A DNA stretch of 64,000 bases, taken from Thermoflexus sp. Lineage in GTDB: Bacteria; Chloroflexota; Anaerolineae; Aggregatilineales; Aggregatilineaceae. Position numbers and translations under genes: made by a program. The DNA lies in NCBI GenBank assembly GCA_020724465.1, contig DYGX01000002.1:62001-126000 (forward strand), written 5' to 3'. The notes beneath the pieces are model-generated. The model was not told where the DNA came from. It made no database searches and saw only the letters and a program-made list of their open reading frames with translations. Shown piece by piece: positions 35,845 through 44,565 of this stretch. Position 1 is the stretch's first letter. Every line of letters starts with the position of its first letter.

Positions 35845-35855
35845 CGAGGGCCGGC

Positions 35856-38504
35856 ATGACCTCTGGTGCAAGCCCTGTCAAGCTGATCTTGACGCACGAT
35901 AACGCCGATTTTGACGCGATCGCCTCGCTGTACGCCGCGTACAAGCTGGATCCGACTGCGATCCCGGTTTTGCCGCGCCGTGTCAATCGCAACGTAGAAC
36001 ACTTTCTGAACCTGTATGCCACGGTGTTCCCCTTCCGCCATCCGGACGATCTCAAGCGCGGCGGGCAGATCGATCATGTGACGGTCGTGGATACACAGAG
36101 CTTCACGACGGTGCGCGGGATGCGCCCCAACACGCCGATCCATTTCATCGATCACCACCCGCTCGACCGCGAGCTGACCGAGGGGCAGACGTTCACCGGC
36201 GAGCAGGTCGGAGCCGCGACCACGCTGCTCGTGGAGCAGCTTCATGCGCATGGGATTGCGCTGGAGCCGCTCGAAGCCACGTTGCTGATGCTGGGTATTT
36301 ACGAGGACACCGGCTCGCTGTCGTATGGCACGACGACCGCGCGCGATATTCGCTGCGCAGCGTGGCTGATGGAGTGCGGCGCGGATCTGGATGTGGTGCG
36401 CGAGTTCTTGCAGCACCGCTTGCTGCCCGAGCAGCGCGTGCTCTACGACAAGCTGCTCGAAGCCGCCGAGACGCACACGGTCAGCGGGCACGGGATTGTG
36501 CTGGCGGCGGCCACCACACACGAACCCGTTGACGAGATCGCGACGCTGGCCCACAAGCTGCGCGAGCTGTACGAGCCCAGCGCGGTGTTCGTGCTGGTCC
36601 AGCTCAACGGGGATATCCAGTTGGTGGCGCGCGCGACCACCGACGCAATCGATGTGGCGCGCGTCGCCCGGCATTTTGGCGGCGGAGGGCATGGCCGCGC
36701 TGCTGCCGCGCTAATCCGCGATCGGCAGCTTGCCGCCGTGCGCCAGGAGATTCTGGACCTGCTGCCGGATCTGGTCTCGACACCGGTGCGCGTGCAGTCG
36801 CTGATGTCGGTCGGGGTCGAGACGATCCGCGCCGACGACCGCGTCAAGACGGCGCACGAGCGCATGATCCGCACCGGGCACGAGGGTTATCCGGTGGTGG
36901 ATGTCCAGGGGCGCCTGGTTGGCCTGGTGACGCGGCGCGGCGTCGATCGCGCGATGAATCACGGCCTGGGCCGCTTGCCGGTCAGCCAGATCATGGATGC
37001 CGGTACGGTGACGGTCAGCCCGTCGGACTCAATCGAGGTGCTCCAGCAGCGCATGATGCGCTCGGGGTGGGGGCAAATTCCGGTTGTTGACGAGAACGGC
37101 CATCTGCTGGGAATCGTCACGCGGACCGACCTGATCAAACGCTGGGGCCAGACGGAAGACGAGACGCGCCGGGACGCGATCATGGCCAGGCTGCGCCGGG
37201 CGCTGGCGCCCGAGACGTGGCGTCTGCTCGAAGTGGTTGCGCAGCAGGCCCAGGCGCAGCGTGTCGGCCTGTATCTGGTGGGTGGATTTGTGCGCGATCT
37301 GCTGCTCGACATCCCGAACCACGATATCGATCTGGTGACGGAAGGGGAAGCCCTGGAGCTGGTTCGCGGCTTGCAGGCGGCCTATGGCGGCGAGGTGCGC
37401 AGTCACGCGCAGTTTGGCACGGCGAAATGGCTGCTCAACGCCGAGGTGGCGGCCAATCTCGGCCTGGATCCAGAAGCGAACGGGCTGCCGCGCGCGATCG
37501 ATTTTGTGTCGTCGCGGCGCGAGTTCTACGAGGAGCCGACCGCCCTGCCGACCGTGCAGCGTAGCTCCATCAAGCTCGATCTGTACCGGCGCGATTTCAC
37601 GATCAACACGCTGGCGATCCGGCTTGCGCCTGCGCCGCCCGGCGAGCTGCTGGACTTCTACGGCGGCGAACAGGACTTGCAGGCCGGGATTATCCGCGTG
37701 TTGCACAGTCTGAGTTTTGTCGACGATCCAACGCGCATGCTGCGTGCGGTGCGGCTTGAGCAGCGGCTGAGCTTCACCATCGAGCCGCGCACCGAGGAGC
37801 TGATTCGCAGCGCGCTGGGGCTGCTCGATCGCGTCAGCGGCGACCGCATCCGCCACGAATTCGCGCTGATCCTGGCAGAACAGGAGCCGCTGCGCGCGCT
37901 GGCGCGGCTTGAGCGCCTGGGTATTCTGGCTCAAATTCATCCCGACCTGCGCATTGACGACTGGGTGCGCGCGGCGTTCTATGCCATCCGCTACGCGCGC
38001 GAAAACCCGCCGTGGCCGTCGCTGGCGAAGTTCGACAACTGGATGCTGAGCACCTTTGCGCTGCTGACGAGCCGCCTGCCAGAAGCGGAGTTAGAGCAGT
38101 TGGGGCGGCGGCTGCAGTTCTCGCGGGTCTATCTCAATCACCTGCAGGACGCCCGCACCACGATCGCGAAACTGCCGCTGCTCGATGGCCCACTGCCCGC
38201 CAGCGAAGTCGTCAGGATCTTGGAGCCAGTCGGCGAGGTCGGGTGGCTGGTGGGGTGGGCGGCGGCGCCCAGCGCGCAGGTCCGCGCCAACATCGAGCGG
38301 TTCGCGCGGCAGTGGCGCTATGTCAAGCCAACCATTCGCGGCAGCGAGATCGAGCGGCTGACCGGCCTTAAGCCCGGTCCGATCTACGGAGAGCTTTTGG
38401 CGGAACTGCGGCGCGCGTGGCTGGACGGCACGATCGCCACACCGGAACAGGAGCATGCACTGCTGCTGCGCCTGGCCGCCGAGCGCACAGCGACTGAAGC
38501 CTAG
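35856..38504 (+). CDS. DHH phosphoesterase-CBS-CCA/poly(A) polymerase fusion
   Basis: 882 residues from ATG 35856. Domain order: DHH phosphoesterase (1-190, DNADFDAIAS and FIDHHPLD), DHHA1 (about 200-300, GGGGHGRAAAAL), two CBS domains (about 305-430), and a class II nucleotidyltransferase head (about 450-620, YLVGGFVRDLLL and NHDIDLVTEG) followed by the tRNA-binding helical part. It is known in several phyla as a tRNA CCA-adding or poly(A)-type enzyme joined to an oligonucleotide phosphoesterase. The two halves could add and trim RNA ends, with CBS domains sensing adenylates. Confidence 0.9.
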   Translation: MTSGASPVKLILTHDNADFDAIASLYAAYKLDPTAIPVLPRRVNRNVEHFLNLYATVFPFRHPDDLKRGGQIDHVTVVDTQSFTTVRGMRPNTPIHFIDHHPLDRELTEGQTFTGEQVGAATTLLVEQLHAHGIALEPLEATLLMLGIYEDTGSLSYGTTTARDIRCAAWLMECGADLDVVREFLQHRLLPEQRVLYDKLLEAAETHTVSGHGIVLAAATTHEPVDEIATLAHKLRELYEPSAVFVLVQLNGDIQLVARATTDAIDVARVARHFGGGGHGRAAAALIRDRQLAAVRQEILDLLPDLVSTPVRVQSLMSVGVETIRADDRVKTAHERMIRTGHEGYPVVDVQGRLVGLVTRRGVDRAMNHGLGRLPVSQIMDAGTVTVSPSDSIEVLQQRMMRSGWGQIPVVDENGHLLGIVTRTDLIKRWGQTEDETRRDAIMARLRRALAPETWRLLEVVAQQAQAQRVGLYLVGGFVRDLLLDIPNHDIDLVTEGEALELVRGLQAAYGGEVRSHAQFGTAKWLLNAEVAANLGLDPEANGLPRAIDFVSSRREFYEEPTALPTVQRSSIKLDLYRRDFTINTLAIRLAPAPPGELLDFYGGEQDLQAGIIRVLHSLSFVDDPTRMLRAVRLEQRLSFTIEPRTEELIRSALGLLDRVSGDRIRHEFALILAEQEPLRALARLERLGILAQIHPDLRIDDWVRAAFYAIRYARENPPWPSLAKFDNWMLSTFALLTSRLPEAELEQLGRRLQFSRVYLNHLQDARTTIAKLPLLDGPLPASEVVRILEPVGEVGWLVGWAAAPSAQVRANIERFARQWRYVKPTIRGSEIERLTGLKPGPIYGELLAELRRAWLDGTIATPEQEHALLLRLAAERTATEA

Positions 38505-38528
38505 GCGCCGATCCGTCCTGATGAAATG

Positions 38529-38558
38529 TTGCCGGTCCGGCGGGAGTCGGTGTACTAT
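38529..38558 (+). promoter_or_regulatory. Predicted promoter of the cupin gene
   Basis: TTGCCG (38529-38534), an 18-base spacer, then TACTAT (38553-38558), about 57 bases before the ATG at 38615. Confidence 0.4.
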
Positions 38559-38614
38559 CGTGCGCCACAGCATATCGTCCGTCATTGAGCAAATGTCCAT
38601 CTAGAGAATCCCGT

Positions 38615-38941
38615 ATGCCTGTTTCCACTCTTCCCGTCAAAGTGACTCGTTGGCGCGGCGGCCAGCACCCGACACTCGAGAACATCACCCGCCAGCTTGA
38701 ACAAGAGGGCCTGCGCCCCTATATCTGGAGTTGCGCGCCCAATTTCCGCCGCCCTGTGTGCAGCCATGGATACGACAAAACCGTCTACTGCCTGCGCGGC
38801 TCGTTCGAAATCGAGTTTGCTCACGCCAATGGACGGGTGCGCCTCAGCGCGGGGGATCGCATCGACCTGCCGCAAGGCATACGCTATAGCATGGTCGTGG
38901 GTCCCGGCGGGTGCGAAGGTGTAGAAGCTGCCCATCGCTAG
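38615..38941 (+). CDS. Small cupin-domain protein
   Basis: 108 residues from ATG 38615. A single cupin barrel is suggested by SHGYDKTVYCLRGSFEIEF and LSAGDRIDLPQGIRYSMVVGPGG. Of the usual metal ligands one His and the Glu-like position appear kept. The ribosome site is weak. The function is unknown; it stands alone between two terminator-poor gaps. Confidence 0.65.
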   Translation: MPVSTLPVKVTRWRGGQHPTLENITRQLEQEGLRPYIWSCAPNFRRPVCSHGYDKTVYCLRGSFEIEFAHANGRVRLSAGDRIDLPQGIRYSMVVGPGGCEGVEAAHR

Positions 38942-39045
38942 GTTTTCAAGCAGCAACCTTTGATGTACAGTTGCCAGGGTAGAGTCAGCCGGCTCGCCCT
39001 GGTTTTGTTTCTGGGGAGAGCCGTCCAGGGACGAGGAGGTGTCGA

Positions 39046-39606
39046 ATGCGTCGTTTTCGCCCCATCCGGCGCAGACAGGCGCGCAACAGCGAGCTGCCCG
39101 CGCAAGCTGAAGCCGATCTGGAAGTGCCCGGCGGAGACGTTCTGACTCCTTTTGTGCCGGTGCGGCCCGCCGCACCTGAAGATGAGTCCGCCCTGGTGCC
39201 GGGACGGCTGCGCGAGCGCGAGCAGCCGCCGCGGCTGAGACGGCGGAGCGGGCGCACGCCGCTCGCAAGTGTTCGGCTGTCCGTGCTGTTGCTGGCGCTG
39301 GCCCTGGTCGCGACCGGGATCGTCGGGACGTTGGCGAACCTGGATCGCCTGGAACTGAGTGTGCCTGATGCGTGGCCAGCCGGTGTGCTGCTGGTGGCCG
39401 TGATGTGGCTAATTGTGTCGTTGGCCCGGCGCCAGGTAACTGCGGCATTGGGCGCGGCGGCTCTGTCAGGGATCGGCTTGAGCGCGCTGCTCGATGCCGA
39501 GGCGATTGCGCCCTGGCGCGAGACGCTGGTGGGTCTGGTGCTGATCGCTGTAGGTCTGGGCATCGTCATTCGTGGGTTGCTGCTGCGCCAGCGGGTGCTG
39601 ACCTAG
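39046..39606 (+). CDS. Small membrane protein, unknown function
   Basis: 186 residues. A basic, Pro/Glu-rich cytoplasmic N-terminus (1-75) is followed by three hydrophobic segments at about 78-98, 108-128 and 160-180. GAGGAGG lies just upstream of the ATG. I do not recognise a family. Confidence 0.7.
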   Translation: MRRFRPIRRRQARNSELPAQAEADLEVPGGDVLTPFVPVRPAAPEDESALVPGRLREREQPPRLRRRSGRTPLASVRLSVLLLALALVATGIVGTLANLDRLELSVPDAWPAGVLLVAVMWLIVSLARRQVTAALGAAALSGIGLSALLDAEAIAPWRETLVGLVLIAVGLGIVIRGLLLRQRVLT

Positions 39607-39789
39607 GCTGCGCGGCACGCGAGAACTGGAAGTGAGCCGCCTGGTTTGTTACTATTGTGGCGGCTGCACTACCAGGTGGCACACGCCGGCGCGTTCCGCG
39701 CGTGGTGTAACGGCGAGCGGCTGTGCGGCATCTAAAAAGGTATCGGAACTTGGTTGCTGTGTGGTGTATATTGTTGCCGGAGGATATGA

Positions 39790-41493
39790 GTGGCGGGTGA
39801 CGTAACGGTTGGGCTGGCCTTCCTGGCGGGCGTTATTTCGTTCATTTCCCCGTGTGTGTTACCGCTGGTCCCGGCCTATGTGGGCTACATGGGCGGGCGT
39901 ATAACCCAGCAGATCTCCGCTGCGGATGCGCACGCTGCCCCGGCACGCAGCCGGTTTCAGACCTTCACCCACGGGCTGTTCTTTGTGCTGGGCTTCAGCG
40001 CGTTTTTCGTCGTGTTCGGCCTGCTGACGACGGCGGCGCTGTCGTCCCTGGCGGCGGTTGGCGTCTCCGATGCGCAGGTGAAAGACGCCATCACGCGGCT
40101 GGGTGGGACGGCGGTTATCCTCTTTGGCCTGCACATTATGGGGGTTCTGCCGCGCATCCTGACCTGGCTGCATCGGCAGGCGCTGCTGCTCGACCGTAAC
40201 CCGTATGGCAACCTGATCTCGGTGCTGGTTGGCATCGCGGCGATCGGCATCATCTACTGGCTCTTTGTCGAGTCGTGGTTCATGACGCTGGTCGTCGTGT
40301 TGCTGCTGGCGCAGGTCTTCCGTGGCGCGCTCCGAGCGGACAGTCCGGGCCAGTTCTGGGGCAGCATCATCAACCAGGCGCATATGGCGCTTTACGCCGA
40401 TACGCGCCGCCAGAGCGCGATGCTGACACGCTATGGCTATGGCGGGTCCTTCTTTATGGGGATCGTCTTTTCAGCCGGATGGACGCCGTGCATCGGCCCG
40501 ATTTACGGCGCGGTTTTGACTCTGGCGGCAAGCGGCGGATCGCTGCCGAAAGCGGGGCTGATGCTCACCGCCTATTCGATTGGGCTGGGTATCCCGTTCT
40601 TGCTGACGGCGCTGGCGCTGGATCAGGCGCAGGGGCTTTTCCGCCGCCTACAGCGCAATATGCGCACAATCGAGCTGGTCAGCGGCGTGTTTTTGGTGCT
40701 GATCGGGCTGCTGGTCTTCACCGGGCAGCTTGAGCGCCTGACGCAGATCGGCGGGAACCAGGGCGCGCTGGCGGATGTCTCGATCAACATGGAGAACTGC
40801 ATCGTGGGCGCTATTCAAGGCGACATCCGATGGCGCAATGTGATCGGCTGTATTGGCGAGGGTGTGAAGACCGATATCTACTTCGCGAATAAGCCGGTAG
40901 CCCTGGCAAGCAGTGCGCCGCCGAGTCTTGACGCCGGCACGCCACCGGGCAGCCTGGCGATACCGCAACTCGGCGGGGAGGCTGTCGTGCCGGGCGCAGA
41001 ACGTCCCGCCGATCCTGCCTCGCGTCTGAGTTCGGTCGATGTCATCGATGTTCCGGTCGGTTTGCGGGAGGGGGATCTCGCGCCGGATTTTGTTTCGGAG
41101 ACACTTGACGGCGAGACAATCGCCCTGTCCGACTTTCGGGGCCAGGTGGTGTTGCTTAATTTCTGGGCGACGTGGTGCGGGCCGTGCCGCGAGGAAATGG
41201 CCGACTTCGAGTCGATCTACCGGCAGCGCCGTGACGCCGGGCTGGTGGTGCTGGCTGTCAACGCCTACGAATCGCCCGCCCAGGTGCGTGCGTTTGTCGA
41301 TGAGTTTGGCCTGAGTTTTCCCGTTGTGCTTGACCCGACGGGCGTCATCAACTCGGAGCTATACCGTTCCGCCATCGTTGGCTATCCGACCAGCCTGCTC
41401 ATTGACCGCCAGGGGGTGATCGTCAAGCGTTTTCCGGGGACGGTGCGCGCCGCCGATCTGCTCGAAGCCCTGGATGCCCTCGGTGTGAGCTAG
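39790..41493 (+). CDS. CcdA-type thiol transporter fused to a TlpA/ResA thioredoxin
   Basis: 567 residues from GTG 39790 (GGAGG upstream). The N-terminal six-helix CcdA/DsbD membrane domain holds the redox pair FISPCVLPLVPAYVGYMGG and SAGWTPCIGPIYGAVLTL. A middle outside segment of about 100 residues holds MENCIVG and NVIGCIGEG. The C-terminal thioredoxin fold (about 425-565) carries LNFWATWCGPCREEM near 460. It would carry electrons from cytosolic thioredoxin to an attached outer-face thiol reductase, for cytochrome c maturation or repair of exported proteins. The fusion places both steps in one chain. Confidence 0.9.
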   Translation: MAGDVTVGLAFLAGVISFISPCVLPLVPAYVGYMGGRITQQISAADAHAAPARSRFQTFTHGLFFVLGFSAFFVVFGLLTTAALSSLAAVGVSDAQVKDAITRLGGTAVILFGLHIMGVLPRILTWLHRQALLLDRNPYGNLISVLVGIAAIGIIYWLFVESWFMTLVVVLLLAQVFRGALRADSPGQFWGSIINQAHMALYADTRRQSAMLTRYGYGGSFFMGIVFSAGWTPCIGPIYGAVLTLAASGGSLPKAGLMLTAYSIGLGIPFLLTALALDQAQGLFRRLQRNMRTIELVSGVFLVLIGLLVFTGQLERLTQIGGNQGALADVSINMENCIVGAIQGDIRWRNVIGCIGEGVKTDIYFANKPVALASSAPPSLDAGTPPGSLAIPQLGGEAVVPGAERPADPASRLSSVDVIDVPVGLREGDLAPDFVSETLDGETIALSDFRGQVVLLNFWATWCGPCREEMADFESIYRQRRDAGLVVLAVNAYESPAQVRAFVDEFGLSFPVVLDPTGVINSELYRSAIVGYPTSLLIDRQGVIVKRFPGTVRAADLLEALDALGVS

Positions 41494-41549
41494 TCGAACT
41501 CTTCACTCCGGTTTCTATCGCCCATTTCACCGGACAGGACACTGCTGCT

Positions 41550-42326
41550 ATGACCACACGACCGATCCGCACCGAAGGCGAACTGCGCCGTATCATCCGC
41601 ATGAACCGTTGGGTGCTGCACATTTCCCGCCACTGGCTGGCAGGGCTGCTGGTGATTCTGGCGCTGTATGTTGGGCTGTCGCTAGTGGCGCCGGTGCTGA
41701 TGAAGCTTGGGGCCGAGCGGCCAGCCGATGTGCTGTACAAGATGTACAGCCCCGTGTGTCACCAGTTCGCGTTCCGCTCATGGTTCCTGTTCGGCGAGCA
41801 GACCAGCTACCCGCGCGCCGTAGCAGGCTCCGGCCAGGGATCCTTCGAGACGTACGCCGCACGCGATCCGTTCTTCGACGACGTCGATCTCTCGCGCTGG
41901 ACGGCCGATCTACAGCTTAAGGCGCGGGCCTTCCGTGGCAACGAGGAAATGGGGTATAAGACGGCGTTGTGCGAGCGCGATGTGGCGATCTACGCGGCAA
42001 TGCTGCTGGCCGGTCTGGCGTTCACGCGCGTGCGCGGCCGGCTGCGCCCTGCGCCGCTCTGGCTGTATCTGATTCTGGGCCTTGGCCCGATTGGGCTGGA
42101 TGGCTTCAGCCAGATTCTCAGCTACCCGCCTTTCGAGTTCTGGCCGGTGCGCGAGACTCTGCCCGCATACCGTGCGCTGACCGGCGCGCTGTTCGGTGCG
42201 ATGAACGTCTGGCTGGCGTTCCCGTACCTGGAAATGTCGATGCGCGAGACAAAAGAAGCGGTCCAAGCCAAGCTATCGCTGGCGTATGAACGCCTGGGCG
42301 AGCTTCAGGACCGCAACGCCGTGTGA
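41550..42326 (+). CDS. DUF2085 membrane protein
   Basis: 258 residues with about four hydrophobic segments. Family marks are YSPVCHQFAFRSWFLFG and, further on, ALCERDVAIYAAML, then GLDGFSQ. The conserved Cys/His residues hint at a metal or thiol role, but none is established. It lies 56 bases after the CcdA-TlpA gene. Confidence 0.8.
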   Translation: MTTRPIRTEGELRRIIRMNRWVLHISRHWLAGLLVILALYVGLSLVAPVLMKLGAERPADVLYKMYSPVCHQFAFRSWFLFGEQTSYPRAVAGSGQGSFETYAARDPFFDDVDLSRWTADLQLKARAFRGNEEMGYKTALCERDVAIYAAMLLAGLAFTRVRGRLRPAPLWLYLILGLGPIGLDGFSQILSYPPFEFWPVRETLPAYRALTGALFGAMNVWLAFPYLEMSMRETKEAVQAKLSLAYERLGELQDRNAV

Positions 42327-42370
42327 GTTCCGTTTCACACCGCATCTGAATCGCAGCGAGCAGCAAGAAA

Positions 42371-42392
42371 CCCCGGCCAGACCTGACCGGGG
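42371..42392. terminator. Hairpin terminator between convergent genes
   Basis: CCCCGGCCAG pairs imperfectly with CTGACCGGGG. The minus-strand side is followed by TTTCTTG and the plus side by CTTCTGTT, so it may serve both the DUF2085 gene and the TadE-like gene. Confidence 0.6.
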
Positions 42393-42419
42393 CTTCTGTT
42401 GTCGGTAGTCCAGAGTGTC

Positions 42420-44519
42420 TTACTCGACCCCGCCGAACGTTGCTACGGGTGTGATCGCCGTGGGCGTATTGGTTGGTGTGCGCGTGTTCGAGGGCGTCGG
42501 CGTGATGGACGGCGTGGGAGTTCTCGACGGCGTGAGCGTGATCGATGGCGTGTAGGTGATGGTCGGTGTGCGCGTGTTGGTCGCCGTCGGCCTCGGCGTT
42601 GGCGGTTGCGTCGGGGCCGGAGTTGGCACGTTAGGCGCCTCGCCGTAGCAGATGAAGTTGATAGTGAAGGTTGTGTCGTTGAAGTCCGACGGGATGTACC
42701 CTTCGTCACTCAGGCGCTTGCTGGTTCCATCGAAGTCGAACCAGACATCCAGCGTGCGGCCAGGCTCGATCACCGGGCTGGTTTGCCATCCGGCACTCCC
42801 TTGCGATGCGACTCCTGGTGGAGTGGGAATATTGCCGTCCCAAACCAGGACTGCCCGGGAGTCGTGGGCGCTTGTTCCGCCGGCGCTGACGAAGTCCAGT
42901 GTGATCGATTTGCGCGACTGGTTATAGGTGTTCCAGTTGATCGAGAAGCCCGTCAGATATGCAACGGCGACATCCGTGTTGGTGACGGTGAAGTGCACGA
43001 CCCCGTTGAGATCGAACCCGACAAACCGGGTCAGGTAGTTGGTGCAGACGGGGGTTGGCGTGTAGGTCGGCGTGAGTGTGTACGGCGTGGGTGTAGGATA
43101 GCCGGTGATTTCCAGCACGCAGTCCTGGTTGACGCCGCCCCATTCGGTGCCGAAGTAGATCTTCGTGCCGGCGAAGCTGCCGATGGTGAAGTAGCTGCTC
43201 AGGTTGGCCGGGCCGTTCGCGAATTCGGCCTGGAACGTGACGGACGTACCCGCATCCAGCCGACGGTCGTTGTACGGCGAGATGCCGTCGATCCATCCCG
43301 GCACACCGCTATACACGTCGGTTGGCGGGTTGTAGTCGGCGCCATCCCAGAAGGCAGCGCGGCTCTGGAGGCGCATCACATCCAGGTACATGTTGCTGAA
43401 CAGCGTGTGTTTGCGCCATTCGACCGTCGCGCGGGTGATGAAGACCGGCGCCGTCGCGTTGGAGTTGCGCACCGTCATGCGCAGATAGTTGTTTGACAGA
43501 CTCACATTCGTGAGCTGGATCAGGTTGCAATCCGGCCGCTGGGTGGGCACCGGTGTGTCCACCGGGGTGTTCGTGGCCGTTGCCGTGGGCGAGGGCGTGA
43601 TGGTTGGGGTATCGCTGGCCGTCGGCGACAGGCTGGGTGTGAAGGTCAGCGTTGGCGGACGGGTCGGCGCCCCCAACTGCGGCGGCAGGTTGACCAGCCG
43701 GGTCGAGCGGAACGACTCGTTGATCATCACGCGCCGTGCCTGAAGCTGGATGTAGTCGGCCAGCCCCAGCGGCGTGATCAGGGGGTGGTTGAAGAAAACG
43801 ACGATCTCGACGGCATCGCCCGGCCCGCCCGCGTCGTACTGGTTCAGCGTCGGGTCGGGCGCTTCGTCGAGCCGACAGATGCGATCGTTGCGGTCCGCGC
43901 TGGGGATGTAGCGCGGCGGTCGCAAGCCGGTGACGGGATCCGTGCGATACAGCGATTCGCGTGAGCTGCAAATGAAGACGTGGAACCAGCCGGGTTGGTT
44001 TTCGCCGACCGTTTCCGTGTTCACCCAGTCGAGGGTGAAGGGATTTTGCAGACCCTGGATGCGCTCTCCGGCGGCAAGTGCCAGGCTGGCCGCCCCGATG
44101 CGCGCTCGCTCGATGATCGAGGGCAGGCGGGCCAAGTCGTACCGCAGACCCCGATCGTCGTCGCTGAAGGGATCACAATCTTTGCCCCAGTGATCGTAGA
44201 AAAGCTGGTCGAAACCATCGGTGCAGGGGACGAGCGCGTTCAGGATGTCTTCCCGTCTCTGCAGCGGGTCTGTGAGCGAGCTAGTGTAGCCGATGGCGCT
44301 GGCGACAGAGTTCTCGTCCCACCGGCCGGTGACGGCGTAGCGAGCAGCAGCGCGGGCCGCGTTCTGGAGCGTGATCCAGGCGTGGAAAATGCGCGCGAAT
44401 TCGATGACGCCGAACATAAGCAGCAGCAGAATCGGCAGTGTCAGCGCGAATTCCGCCATCGTCTGGCCCCGCCTGCTGCGCGGCGGCTCTGGTGCTGGTG
44501 ATTGGCTGGGTGGGTTCAT
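42420..44519 (-). CDS. TadE-like pseudopilin with long Thr/Pro-linked outside region
   Basis: 699 residues from ATG 44519 (AGGGGGAC upstream). After RRGQTMAEFALTLPILLLLMF, a TadE N-terminal helix with the usual E after the cleavage-like site, the protein runs outside the membrane. A Thr/Pro linker at about 310-350 leads to two beta-rich domains (about 350-600), which may be cellulose-binding or Ig-like, and a final Thr/Pro tail of about 70 residues. It shares a strand with TadG-like and TadE-like genes upstream, with about 46-base and 21-base gaps. Confidence 0.8.
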   Translation of the reverse strand: MNPPSQSPAPEPPRSRRGQTMAEFALTLPILLLLMFGVIEFARIFHAWITLQNAARAAARYAVTGRWDENSVASAIGYTSSLTDPLQRREDILNALVPCTDGFDQLFYDHWGKDCDPFSDDDRGLRYDLARLPSIIERARIGAASLALAAGERIQGLQNPFTLDWVNTETVGENQPGWFHVFICSSRESLYRTDPVTGLRPPRYIPSADRNDRICRLDEAPDPTLNQYDAGGPGDAVEIVVFFNHPLITPLGLADYIQLQARRVMINESFRSTRLVNLPPQLGAPTRPPTLTFTPSLSPTASDTPTITPSPTATATNTPVDTPVPTQRPDCNLIQLTNVSLSNNYLRMTVRNSNATAPVFITRATVEWRKHTLFSNMYLDVMRLQSRAAFWDGADYNPPTDVYSGVPGWIDGISPYNDRRLDAGTSVTFQAEFANGPANLSSYFTIGSFAGTKIYFGTEWGGVNQDCVLEITGYPTPTPYTLTPTYTPTPVCTNYLTRFVGFDLNGVVHFTVTNTDVAVAYLTGFSINWNTYNQSRKSITLDFVSAGGTSAHDSRAVLVWDGNIPTPPGVASQGSAGWQTSPVIEPGRTLDVWFDFDGTSKRLSDEGYIPSDFNDTTFTINFICYGEAPNVPTPAPTQPPTPRPTATNTRTPTITYTPSITLTPSRTPTPSITPTPSNTRTPTNTPTAITPVATFGGVE

Positions 44520-44565
44520 ACAGTCCCCCTTCGAACGCATCCCGTGTGCGTCATCCAGGCTCGGT

